Assembly: GCA_025267735.1 (NCBI GenBank)
Contig: CM046294.1
Location: forward strand, 32,209,222 to 32,273,221
Source: Mactra quadrangularis
Lineage: Eukaryota > Mollusca > Bivalvia > Venerida > Mactridae
Direction of reading: 5' to 3'
Length of the DNA stretch: 64,000 nucleotides
The notes under the pieces were generated by a model. That model saw only the letters and a list, made by a program, of their open reading frames with translations. It did no database searches and was not told where the DNA came from. A program made the translations under genes and the position numbers. Below, piece after piece: positions 13,028 to 24,900 of this stretch (position 1 is its first letter; each line of letters opens with the position of its first letter).

Positions 13028-13340
13028 TGTTTGTTTTTTGTTGGGTTTAACGCCGTAGCAACACATTGTATAGGTCATATAACGGCGGTCAGTCAACCTA
13101 CTCACTCCTCCTGAAAAGGCGAAATCTCTGGATTTAGCTGTTAACCAACTATTAAGCACATACTTTCGTAAGTGACTGACAACTGCCCTACATGATTAAA
13201 AGTCATTAATAGGAGAGAGAATGGCCGTAGAAATAATTTCATGACCAAGCTCCACGAAAGTATGCCCCGCCCGGCAATCGAACTCATGACCCACTCGATC
13301 AGTAGACTTGCTTGCTACTAACTGAGCTAGCCGGGCGGCT
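13028..13340 (-). repeat. tRNA-derived SINE (family A)
   Basis: Minus-strand head AGCCGCCCGGCTAGCTCAG (box A) with a box B-like GAGTTCGATTGCC at 13273-13285, a body containing TCATGTAGGGCAGTTGTCAG, and the tail GGCGTTAAACCCAAC. This is the best-preserved copy in the window. Confidence 0.85.
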
Positions 13341-15620
13341 TAAAAAATCTGGGAACTGTCTTAAGATGAACTGTGAAATTACGGCTTATTCTTTATTCAC
13401 TATTCCTGACTGTTAAAAATATAACCAACAATGACAATGTCTAATCTATTTATAATTCATATAGCTTATAATTCAAGCTTTACAGGGTGCAACTAGATAA
13501 ACAGTTGTTCAAAATTTAGCAAGACAAATTCGGGTCAGTTGATCAAAATTACCACTCCTTTATACAACCAGGATCGATATTTTGTTTATCGTCAAACGTC
13601 TAACGTCGGTTTCTCTGTATCTACCTAATGGATAGTCTGTCGAGACAAGTTTCAAGACGACATGTATAAATTATGAATTTAAACAATTAGAAATTGAATC
13701 AATGAGTTCGAGTACAAGGATTTCCGATTTCACAGTAAGTGATCTATTTATAACCACTCCGTAAGTGTTTTCAACGAAAGAAAGTTTAATTGTACATTAT
13801 CATCGACAGCTTGAACTATCAGCATGTCTACATTAGGCGTTATCAAAGTCACCATCTTATCAACCTCTTACAGTGGCATTCTTGTCACGTAGGCAGTTTG
13901 ATTTTTGCATGATTGTTTCATGGTGCATCAAGCTACCATTCGACAATTCTGCAGCCATAATGCGGAGGTCATTCGGTCTTTTTCTCAGAAGTTGCCGAGT
14001 TCTCTAGACTAAACTTTTTAACCAGCACTAAACCCATACCTTTAAAAGTGGCTGACAACTTTCAAACTTGTAGGAAGGCGAATAAGTGGTTTCATGAACA
14101 ATTTCCACAAATTTTTGAACATATCTCATGGAAGAGACGCAAGACCCTGGGTGGTCTTTCAGACGAACATTTGACTTAATTTGGCGAGAAGGCAATGGAT
14201 TAAGAATTAAAGAATGATTATAGAAGCTGTGATTTGAATGCAGTTGGCATTATCATGACTAAAGCTACCGATGTTTTAATTGTCACCAAAGTTAGATCAA
14301 GGTTAAGATGATAAATTATATATTCAACCAGGAAATTTTATCAACATGTATTCAAGTGATCTCTTAACAAGAAACGGACCTGAAGATGAAAAGGAATATA
14401 GTATACAATTACGCATGCGCAGACATTCCAACCAATGATATTTAAGGTTAATTGTCCTCGCAGTCCAGGGTTAAAGTTTGTCTGAAACTGGTGTTAGTCA
14501 CATTATTGGAGCATATCACATAGAAATTTCGGTGAGTAATTCAATGCCTTTAATTTTAAATTTTCTTTTCTTAAGTTTTTATCACCAAATATTTGTTGTT
14601 TATATTGATTCGTGTAAAATTGTAATTATTTCTTAGATGACCTTCTGGGAGATAAGCCTTTTGCTTAAGAAGCGTTCATCCTTAAATAAAGATATTATTA
14701 TTATTATTGTACATTATACATATAATTTGTCATTGAATTTATGTACATTTAATTTTTTTAATTCCTATAAGGTGTCGTATAATATTCTCTGTCCTTTCTA
14801 AGGCGGAAACCCTTTAGGTTCTACTACGCCCCTTTCTACTTTGTATGATATTATATGACTTAATGTAAAGTGAAGGTTCGTTCATATGTCATATTAAATA
14901 GATCTTTAACTTGTAAATACCTGTTTTGAAATCATTTTAGAATAGAAATAAGATTACCTATTTCATAGTTAAGCGACAATTAAACAACGTTTGTTAGTAT
15001 GGGTGCTGGGTTTATTCAACTTATCCTCCGCGGAGCATCGCTGTATTGTATAATGAACAATATATCGCTTTAAATATATCGTATGTTTTGTCATTAATTT
15101 CTCAATAAGCAATGAAATCACTAATTGACGGACTCTCATTATAATGTTTTTGTGGAAGGGCCAGAGATAATGATGATAATGTTTTAGTCCCACCCATTTT
15201 TATACAATACCATTTCAATGTATATTTGTAATTTTATGTTAGTTCATATTTATATGCAATAAAATATTATGAAACTAAAATGATATCATATGAACATATG
15301 TGTTTCAATTTTATTAGGATTTAAATAATATATTCATGAAAGATTTTTATATGAGGTACTAATAGCAAACTATACATTCACAATATACAAGTACTTCTTG
15401 AATATGTGCTGCAAATCAATAACTTTAATCAAAACTTTATTATTATTGCGTAACCACTACCATCACTCTGGCATTTATAGCTGATCTCTGATCACGAAAA
15501 CCCCAACAGCAACATGATAAATTATAAAACAGTCTATATATGATATTCAATGTAATGGTTTCCGTGATCAGTATAGTTCTAAGATCGTTACATAAGTTTA
15601 TAATCCATTGTTGTAAAACA
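13341..15620. other. Intergenic stretch left of the duplicated block
   Basis: No gene or repeat recognised. A TTCG|GTGAGT donor at 14531 could end a non-coding leader exon of copy 1, but it lies 7 kb from the start codon and there is no way to test it here. A run of ATTATTATT is at 14693-14707. Confidence 0.4.
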
Positions 15621-15621
15621 G

Positions 15622-15917
15622 TTCGTTCGTTTGTTTGTTGGGTTTAACGCCGTGGCAACACATTGTATAGGTCATATAACGGCGGTCATTTAACCTACTC
15701 ACTCCTCTTGGAAAGGCTAAATCTCTGGATTAAGCGCATACTTTTGTCAGTGACTGACAACTGCCCTACATGATGAAAAATTATTGGTAGGAGGGAGAAT
15801 GGCCGTAGAAATAATTTCATGACCAAGCTCCACGAAAGTATGCCCCGCCAGGGAATCGAACCCACGTCCCTTAGATCATTAGACTTGCGTGCTACCAACT
15901 GAGCAATCCTGACGGCT
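15622..15917 (-). repeat. tRNA-derived SINE (family A) at the left edge of the gene duplication
   Basis: Same family as 13028-13340, with a small internal deletion of the TTAGCTGTTAACCAACTA segment. The sequence to its right (GTATCTAGTCCCAATGCTAA...) matches that right of the 45.8-kb copy, so this is one insertion carried in both duplicate blocks. Confidence 0.85.
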
Positions 15918-16589
15918 TAACAGTAAAGTATCTAGTCCCAATGCTAACTAGTAGCTTAACTTAATAGGAGCCATCATAGGGCTCTTGAATCAACTTCATT
16001 ATTTCTTAACGTCTACATGTTCGCTTATCGTCTACTAAATGCCGGGTGTTGTATGTCTCAAAAACTGATCATATGTCATTAGTATATACGTGGAGTATTC
16101 AATCCCTCGACAAATTACGTATTACATTAAATACACGCTACTAAGTATCAATGAGCTAGTTTCAATTGCAGTGGTATTAAATAAAACAAAACGAATTATG
16201 TTTTTTTATGTTGGAACACCCGCTATGTTGCCATCATGTACCAGAGATCATGTGTAATATTTGATATTTGTACTGTATTAATATGTTAATTATAATCTGC
16301 AATTAGTTCATAATAAGTCCATGTCTCGTAATGTGACAAACAAAATCTCAATAACTAACTCAATATGAATATATAATTATCTATCTAAACATCCGTCGAC
16401 CGAATTAATTAAAGATGAACTGTTCATACATATCATTTAGTTGGCAACTTTATGCCTAATTTGACTCCATTTTGTACACAGCAAGAAATGAAATGTGATT
16501 ATATTTATATATTATTGTATAATGTTAGAAATATGACTTTACTGTCTGACAATGATATGTGCAAAATAGGACATCTTTGTTGAACCTCA

Positions 16590-16735
16590 TTTTTCACAAC
16601 CCGTGTTTTTCACAAGTTGTGAAAAATGCGTTTGCGTTTTTCACAAAATGTGTGGAAAAAACGTTAACATACAAATTTCATTCGAGCGTAGAAACGCATT
16701 TTTCACAACTTAAAATGTGATGAAAAAATGTTTGA
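16590..16735. repeat. Cluster of TTTTTCACAA / TTGTGAAAAA inverted repeats
   Basis: A palindrome with 10-bp arms around a single G lies at 16606-16626. Further TTTTTCACAA or TGTGAAAAA motifs occur at about 16590, 16637 and 16700. The block is missing from the copy 2 flank (near 46775). Confidence 0.7.
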
Positions 16736-18752
16736 TTTTTTTAGTTATATGTCTATTTAAACAATAATAAAGTAAATAAACAAAACAATGTTGTACAAAT
16801 GATAGTTATCGTTTAACATTTTTATCTTGGGACCATTTTGTGCTTTGAAAATTTTTTTTTTAGATTTCATGAAGTGTACACACTTGATTAAGGACCACTA
16901 GATGCTGCTACATACAAACAAGCAAAACTCTCAATTTTAGAGAAAATTTTCTTTGAAATGTCAATATATAAGTATAATAATAGCAAAACCGTACCTACTT
17001 TTTTGTAAAAGTGACATTATTTTAGCAAACTTAGAGAGGTACATTAAATCATGATATTGATCAAATATCAAAGCTCTTTGCTCAGCGGTTTTAGGAGATA
17101 AGATTTGTTTAACTTTCATATATTTTATTATATTTGTTACCAAAGCAATCAAAGCTATTGACGGAATTTTATAATTTTAGCAAACTGGTAAGGGACCTCT
17201 CAAGGAACATCCCTGTTTCATCATCTTTGTCCAAGGGGTTAAAAAGAAGAAGACATTTATAGAACTTATTGACTGACCCTCAAATGCACCACGGAAAACG
17301 AATCATTATAAAAACTCAGTTTAAGCTAGTGAAGAATGAAAACTTTATATAATGAACAAACAACCGTATAATGCTGAATGCACCTGATATAATGATCAAA
17401 CCACCGAGTGTAGTAAAAAATGCACCTTATATAATTAACAAACCACCGAATATGATTAAGAAACCACTTAATATGTAATGAACAAACTACTTGATATGAT
17501 GCTATTTAAACTCAACAATGTACCTTAGTGTACGTTTAAGACAGTCAAGACTTTCCATATTCCAGCGTTGCGCTTAGTAACCAATGAAGTGGCCTTACAT
17601 GTTTTAGGGAGTACAAATATACGATGGTATTCTTAATTATACGATTATTTAAATATACTAGATACTGTAAGTTTAGTTAATATATTGTACTAGGATGTAT
17701 TTTCATCATTTCATAAGAATAGCACAAAAAACGGTTACGTAAATTACTCAATATCTTGTTTCCATTGTGATCCTAAAAAAGGAATTAAAACGTCCAAGCA
17801 AAGAACACACACGTTTACTTCCATAATCATAACATTGGAAAAGCAATAATTAACTGAAAATAAGGGATTCAAAGAAGTTAAATTAGGATTGTCTCAGAAA
17901 TGATTCAGTTTAATAATAAATTGGTAAATTGGTCATGTATACCACTCACTAGACATCCTATTGAACACTATATCATACTTATCAGATAAGAGAGAAACAT
18001 CCGTAAACTAACAGGATGTCGGTGAACAGCGAAACTATCAGAAATAGAGTAAATTTTGGTTATTGGACATAATACTTGTAAAATAACTTTTTACAATAAA
18101 CTGCACAATTTCTTTGAAAATATGACTTTTGTGTTTGATTCTTCGAAAATAAGATAATATCAACTAGTTCAGTTGAATCAATTCATTGTCAAGTGCGTGT
18201 ATAATTTGTGTATATCTTCGGAAATAATAAACGGATTCTAATTGTTATATTCCATATTTAGAACATAAGGTTTCGCAATTTTCCTTTGCCATAGAAATGA
18301 CTATCAATTGCAACTGTACATGATCTGGTTAGAATAGTTATTGTTATCTAATGATCACAATCCTATGAATATATCAGTTTAAAACGAACTATAATTAATA
18401 CCACGTCCTTAAAAACTCAGAATAATATACACCTACACAATATATGTTCTTCATGATTATATATCGTTAGGCCAACCAGTTGTTGGTCCAATGCACGTCC
18501 GTTATCTGGGTATATCGTTAACTAACTTTGGTTGTATAACAGTTTAATGTGTAAATATGAGATGTTCTGCATATTTTATATCGTCTATGATAATTCTATC
18601 GTCCTAATAATGTATCATGTTTCCGATTTTAGTGAGTTTATTGTATAAACATTTTGATGATTTGTTAAAAATGTTATTCAAACTCTAAATTTCTTTTATA
18701 TTTGTTCAGTTTTAATTTAATACTATATCATACTTGATTATCATACCCAATG

Positions 18753-19430
18753 TCAGGTCTAGACAAAGTTTTCCATTTAAAGTCCAGTGACCTTTCAGCA
18801 GTGCCTTAGAATCAATAGACAGATCCCATTCATGACCTTATGGCTATCCACAACAAAAATTTGGAAAACCTTGGTACAGCCGAATTTGAATTTGTGAACC
18901 TAGCTGCATCAAAGCATCAAATGTTGAGTTATCGTCTCGTCAAAGTTCTTTCATATGAAGTCCGAGCTACCTCAACCTTTGACCCCAGGGCCTCAGAATC
19001 AATAGGTTACATCCTTGAGTCAATGACTATTCCTAGTAAAGATTTCGTGACCTAGGTTTAGCCGTTGTTGAGGTATTGTCTGGAGACAAATGAACTCCCA
19101 CTGACCTTGACCATTGACCTTTGATACAAGGGCCACAGAATAAATAGGCCACATCCATGTCCCAAGTACTGTCCTCAATTAAAATTGGGGTGAACTAAGT
19201 ACAGCAGCTGTTGAGTTATCGGCCTGTCAAAGTTTTTCCATATAAAGTCCAGTGACCTTGACCTTTGACACCAGGGTCTCAGAATCAAAAGGGTGCTCCC
19301 TTGACCCAAGGGCTATCCACAACTAAATTTTTAGGGAAAACCTGGGTACAGCAGTTGTTTAGTAATTGTCCGAACAAGCAATTGTCCACAGACGGACAGA
19401 CCGAACGAACAACATCATAACATAAAACAT
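18753..19430. repeat. Short, 5'-truncated copy of the ~145-bp unit array
   Basis: Three to four units related to the 39.6-42.0 kb array (TGACCTTGACCTTTGAC near 19252; GGTACAGCAGTTGTT). It ends in the same GACGGACAGACCGAACGAAC and ACATCATAACATAA tail but lacks the other terminus. The corresponding copy 2 flank (near 47395) lacks this block. Confidence 0.75.
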
Positions 19431-20199
19431 AATGTATTTTATTCATTACTTCATGCTTATCATTTTGCTATGTTTCATTTGAAATGAAAAATGATGTAAT
19501 TTTAATTTGTCTATACAAAATAATAGTTAATACGTTTTGAAATATGACATGATGGAAATGTTCGAAATACAGAGTTCAACTTCAAACCATATTTCTGTAG
19601 CCATAGATTTTGTTCTGTAGCAGGGAAATTCGCGTAAACGGTGTAAAGCCATTGGTGAAAAAAAAAGATAAACATTTAACGATTTGACGTTTTGCTCTTC
19701 AAATCAGAGCAACATAATTAAGCTTCTGTCCACCTATGTAACGTGCGTTACTTTCACTTACAGTATTAAAGATTAGTGAGTATTTTTTTTATTGATATGA
19801 CCTTTATCAATTCTATCCCTGGTTTCAGCAATAACTTAGATAATTAATTTTCATATGGAGCATTTTACATGGTAAAACACTTATAAAATGAGGAGCTTTC
19901 ATGGCATATCTACACAGATGAATACATTATATTTTTTCTTAAAACAAATCGTAGTAATATTATGGAAACGCATTATGACATTTTCTGGTTTAAATAAAAA
20001 ATACCAAGGAAAATGGTTGTATGCATTATAAAGAGACACAGTCAGAAAAAATAATAAAACATACATAACTGAACTGCAAAGAACCTCCAAAAAAACGACA
20101 ATCATACTAAACACAAGTCAAAGCGCATTATTTCTCTTTAAGCAATTGAAATGGCTTACTTTTGCTGAGAGATGTAAATACCACAGTGCTTTACTTGAT

Positions 20200-21500
20200 T
20201 GGATATGAACCTTAAAAGTTAAGGTACATACGGAGAATTGTACGGTCACTATATCTTAATTTTAAGATCACAAAGGTATATATACGGGAAGGTACTGAGT
20301 ATCTGGGTCTATGTCTTTTTGTTGTTGAGATCTTGCATTCTTTTCTCTTTGGTTTGATTCTTTTCTCAATTCTTGTGTTTAATAGTCTTTGGATTTTCGT
20401 TATAACTGTATTTTATCATGATTTTAACTGGATTTATGTGAGTGAAATAAATTTGTAGTAGACAAATAGACATTTGTTATTCATTAAATCAATGTATATA
20501 TCATGGTGGCAGCGGACAGATAAAAACCTCAAACATGATTGGGGAAAATTGTAATATTATTGGCAGAGAGGAATAATTTTACGAACAAATATTTAAGGGT
20601 AGATTTTGATAGCAATGGGCAAAAGTCACGTGACATAAATCCTTTTGATTTCTACTGCCGACATTTTATTGTTTGTTTTTTTAATGCAGTCATAGTACAG
20701 TCCATTTCCGTTAAAAGTTACATAGAAAGAGCATTTTTCGGGGAAACCTTATAAACAATATTTCATCAACAGTGCAACACACGAAAAATCAGCGTTTTCC
20801 GCAAATCCTTTCAACTCACATGAAAAGGAGTAGGTATATTTTACAGACTACGGACCAGCGGACCAGTTTAGTATTCGGATACAGTATAACAAATATGTGT
20901 ATAGTAGATATAGTAGAGATTTGCAAATATTTTATTTGAAAAGATAAGATTGATAGAGTTTCGGGAAATTACATTTAATATTTATTCAAATGTAAATACA
21001 TTATATATATTATATATAAATACCAATATCGAAATTATTTTTTTAAGAAATACGTTTGCAGATTTCAACTATAAAAATAATCGTCGATTGCTTCATAACA
21101 TATTGTTGTAAATATTTGTATATATTTGAACTGTTAGAGACTTTATCATTTGAAAACAAATTTAATAGGATTCAAATGTAATATTTTAATAATATACCTT
21201 TTTGTCCTTTTTAGCGGACTGTATAAATAAAGAAGCCTAATCGTGTAACATTGACTTTTAACTCTTACTTTTACTGAGTTCTATTGACTATCTTTTCAAA
21301 CTATGATTAACTGTAGCGGACCAGTTAATTTTAAGAGCGTAAGTGTTACAAACAGATGTAAGATTATTTTTTGCGGACTTTTTTAATTATAGTTTATAGA
21401 GTTTCGTACTATATTGACGGACTATTGACCTGAGGTATCACAGCAGCGGACCAGGTAATTTTAAGAGAGTTAAAATGACGGACATTTACACCTAGGTGAA
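20200..21500 (+). mobile_element. Probable remnant of an LTR retroelement (LTR end, primer site, leader)
   Basis: A TATATATA box (about 20276) is followed by T-rich sequence, AATAAA (about 20441) and an end TGTATATATCA abutting TGGTGGCAGCGGACAG at 20503-20518, the layout of LTR end plus tRNA primer site (a tRNA-Leu type by pattern). Further on, the motif AGCGGACCAG recurs at about 20857, 21314 and 21445, twice followed by TTAATTTTAAGAG or GTAATTTTAAGAG. No gag or pol frame survives. The copy 2 flank has no equivalent. The identification is inference. Confidence 0.4.
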
Positions 21501-21913
21501 AAGCTCGCCAGTTTTTAATTTGTTCGAATGGATTATGTTTTCTCGTGTCCGAGTAAATTTTTTCACGTGTGAAAATGTCATTTGAACCTTACATTTCTAA
21601 TTTTTTATATTTGCTGGCATGTGATTTTTAAAAACAATATGATTTCTATTCGAAATAGCTTGCCTTTGGTATTTAGGCGCATCTTTTCGGAATTGAGATA
21701 CATGTTAAACACTTTCGTGTATCCGGCAACAAAACTCTACACATTTGACCAGACTAATATGCTTCACCTCAAAATTACAAAAAATGTCATCTCGCCTTTT
21801 TTGTACAGGAATAAATATTTATTGAGATCATTACTTTTTTATAACTTTTTGATTTTTCTATAGATTTTTCGTAAGTAAAGTCGATTTTCTGTTTTTTTAT
21901 TGTTATTTTACAG

Positions 21914-21986
21914 GGATTCCGAGAATAAAATCGATGGTTAAAGATGAACTCGTTTACAAAATTTATAATTTTACTGCATCTAATTG
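21914..21986 (+). other. Copy 1: exon with end of 5' UTR, start codon and signal peptide
   Basis: The exon follows a pyrimidine-rich AG ending at 21913 and is closed by a GTAAGT donor at 21987. Translation from the ATG at 21944 begins MNSFTKFIILLHLI and continues into exon 2 as GVVSVC, a typical short signal peptide. The ATG has A at -3. An out-of-frame ATG lies 10 nt upstream at 21934 with a poorer context (T at -3). The upstream intron implies at least one further non-coding exon, which I cannot place. Confidence 0.8.
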
Positions 21987-24900
21987 GTAAGTAAATAAAT
22001 GATTAGTTAACAGTATGCTCTACATTTTATTTCAACTTGATTAAACAATGTAATATCCTGTACAGTCAATTATATTTATTGTATTCTTGTTGAGTTATTG
22101 AGGAATTAAATGTTAATGTAACAAAAATATTTTACATGTAAACAGTTTCTACATGTTTAGCAAAGAAAGAAAGAAAATGTACTTAACGACGTTCCTGAAC
22201 GGCGATATACACAATTATTAAGATTTGAGCATTTTGTAGTCGACGTTGGTTGCCTTGAGCCAATCAAAACGAAGCATTTGAGGTCACATGATGAAAAAAT
22301 GACATAGAGTAGTCATGCGTGAATGGACTCGTCGAGACCATTTTTTGTCGGGTTGATTAGCTGCCCCAATTTGGACAAAACATATTCTTTAATCAAACAT
22401 TTCGGTTTGCTAATAAATTAACTGATTTTTGGTGACCAAATAGACATAAAAGGCTAAATTCTACAAGAAAAAGGCTATTTGACGCGCATATTTTGAAAAT
22501 GTCCTGGACAGCACCTGTTCATTCGATGTATTTTGATTACGGCTAAATTCCAGGAATTCTTTAAATAGACATGGGGCGGTCTAAAACGTTGACACATATT
22601 GTTTGAATGTTTTACTAAAGGAGAAGATGTCATAGACGGCTAAACGGCGATTTCAAGCATTTTTGGAAATACTAATACTTGTATTGTCAATATATTGATT
22701 TAACGAACATACATATTATACTGTATCTTTTGTTTAGGTATATTTAACATTAATGTTATCAATGGACCTTAAATGAAAACAAATAAATTTAATTCAAAAT
22801 TGAATGGCTTATCCATTGTCTAGTAGTATTTGTGCGTAACAGTATGTGCATAAAATAACGCTATAAACTAAATATATCCGATACCTTAAATACACATACT
22901 TAAAATAAAATACAAATATTTCGTGCATATTATGTTGAATTTGAGGCGTGACATATGGTGCTCTATAATGCTTAGATAAGATATGCAAAGATCCAATGAT
23001 AACAGGTGTTTCTGTATCGTTTTGCAAGACAGGTTACTTTAGAAATACAAACATCAATAATTATCATAAAATATGACATGAGTGGCAATACATGATTAGC
23101 CATTCAATAATTTATCTACGGATAGTGATGTCCAATTGTATACATTCGATAACATGTTCAAGGATTAAATCCATAAAACATTATTACAATCCTTCATTTT
23201 CAGGTGTAGTAAGTGTCTGTCGTAACTGTGATAAATGTGTTAATAACACATGCAAAGATCCCGACAGAAAACGTTGTGTCTGTGTATTTGGTTGTAAGCC
23301 AGGTAATTACGGAAATAGATGTGTCAATAAGTGTCCAGAACAATGCTACACTTGTGGAAGACAGTATGCATTAACAGGCGATGCAACACATGGAATTTGT
23401 TATGAATGTAATGAAGGATATCATAATGGAAGTTCTACGAATTGTTTATGTCCAATTAATTGTCCACAATGTACATCTACCACACAATGTACCTTGTGTA
23501 ATCATGGCTGGTATGGAAACATGTGTCAATCATCTTGTTCTACAAATTGTAAGGGCCATATTTGTGACATAACAGACGGCTCATGTACAAATGGTTGTAT
23601 TGAAGAATCGTTTGTCGGGGATTATTGTAATAATTGTAGAAATGGATTTTATGGTGATAGATGTGAGTCATTATGTCATGCAAACTGTAAGGATAACACT
23701 TGTAGAAAATCTGATGGCTATTGCTCAAATGGTTGCAATGACGGCTGGTATGGTACACAATGTGACCAGGAATGTCCCAATGCGTCTTCTTGCAAAGATA
23801 ATAAATGTAGTCAGTCAGATGGTATTTGTCATTTCTGTATACCTAGTAAATATGGGCCCAACTGTAATACTGAGTGTCTGAGTAGTAACTGTCTTGATAA
23901 TGAATGCGATAGAAATTATGGACATTGTACAAATGGATGTTCTGGTAACTTTGTACTAGGGACTGATAATCTATGCCAAACGTGTATAGCTGGGAAATAT
24001 GGGGAAACGTGTGACAATGACTGCTTAAGTTCAAATTGCCTAAACAATCAATGTGATAAAAACTCAGGTACTTGCATAGATGAATGTATTAGTAATTATT
24101 CCCTTGGTTCTGATAAGCTATGTTATACGTGTATACCGGGAAAGTATGGTCAGGATTGTAATTCTAACTGTAAAAGTACTCATTGTTTAAACAATACATG
24201 CAATCAGGACAATGGAATGTGTACACATGGCTGTACTTCTTTATCTTTTATCGGAGATTATTGTGATAAATGTAAGATAGGATTGTATGGACCTAAATGT
24301 GATATATCTTGTCCATCAACTTGTAAAAATGATGCATGCATACAGACTAATGGTCATTGTGAATATGGATGTATTTCTGACAATTTTGATGGCGATAGGT
24401 GTAACACGTGTATAGCTGGTTTTTATGGCGAACAGTGTAACTTAGAATGTCCAATAAATTGCAAAGAAGATATTTGTTCAAAAACAACGGGAACATGTTT
24501 TGAATGTAATGGAAATTTTACTGGTAAAAATTGTGATAATTGCACAAATGGATACTATGGTGATAATTGTAATTTAAAATGTCTGTCCAACAAATGTTAT
24601 AATAACAAATGTATCAGAGGTACAGGAATATGTCAACAATGTCCAAAAGAACTGTACGGAGAATTATGCGACAAAAGATGTTCGAATGGTTGCCAAGACT
24701 ACACATGTAGCATTTTAGAAGGTATATGTGATGACGGCTGTCGAGAAAACTACACAGGTAATAAATGTTGTGTACAGGATGGATTTTGTGAAGAGTGTGA
24801 TAACGAAACATACTGTTCGAAATGTGAAGATGGATATTATGGAGAAACATGTTCAACAAAATGTCCCCAAAACTGTCAACAAAGTTGCTTGAGAAACAAT

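Larger units (their letters stand above)
15918..20115. other. Upstream flank of copy 1, shared with copy 2
   Basis: Non-coding. 15918-16560 matches 46120-46780, 17690-18110 matches 46940-47390, and 19465-20112 matches 47400-47974 plus 48844-48905. Gaps between these blocks are private insertions or deletions. A loose run of degenerate ATAATGAACAAACCACC units lies at about 17345-17500. No gene seen. Confidence 0.75.

Noticed and set aside
23092..23203. Upstream extension of the long frame in exon 2 with its own ATG
   Set aside because: It lacks a signal peptide, includes the acceptor AG at 23202-23203, and the leader exon at 21944 joins in the correct phase. The equivalent region of copy 2 carries a SINE.
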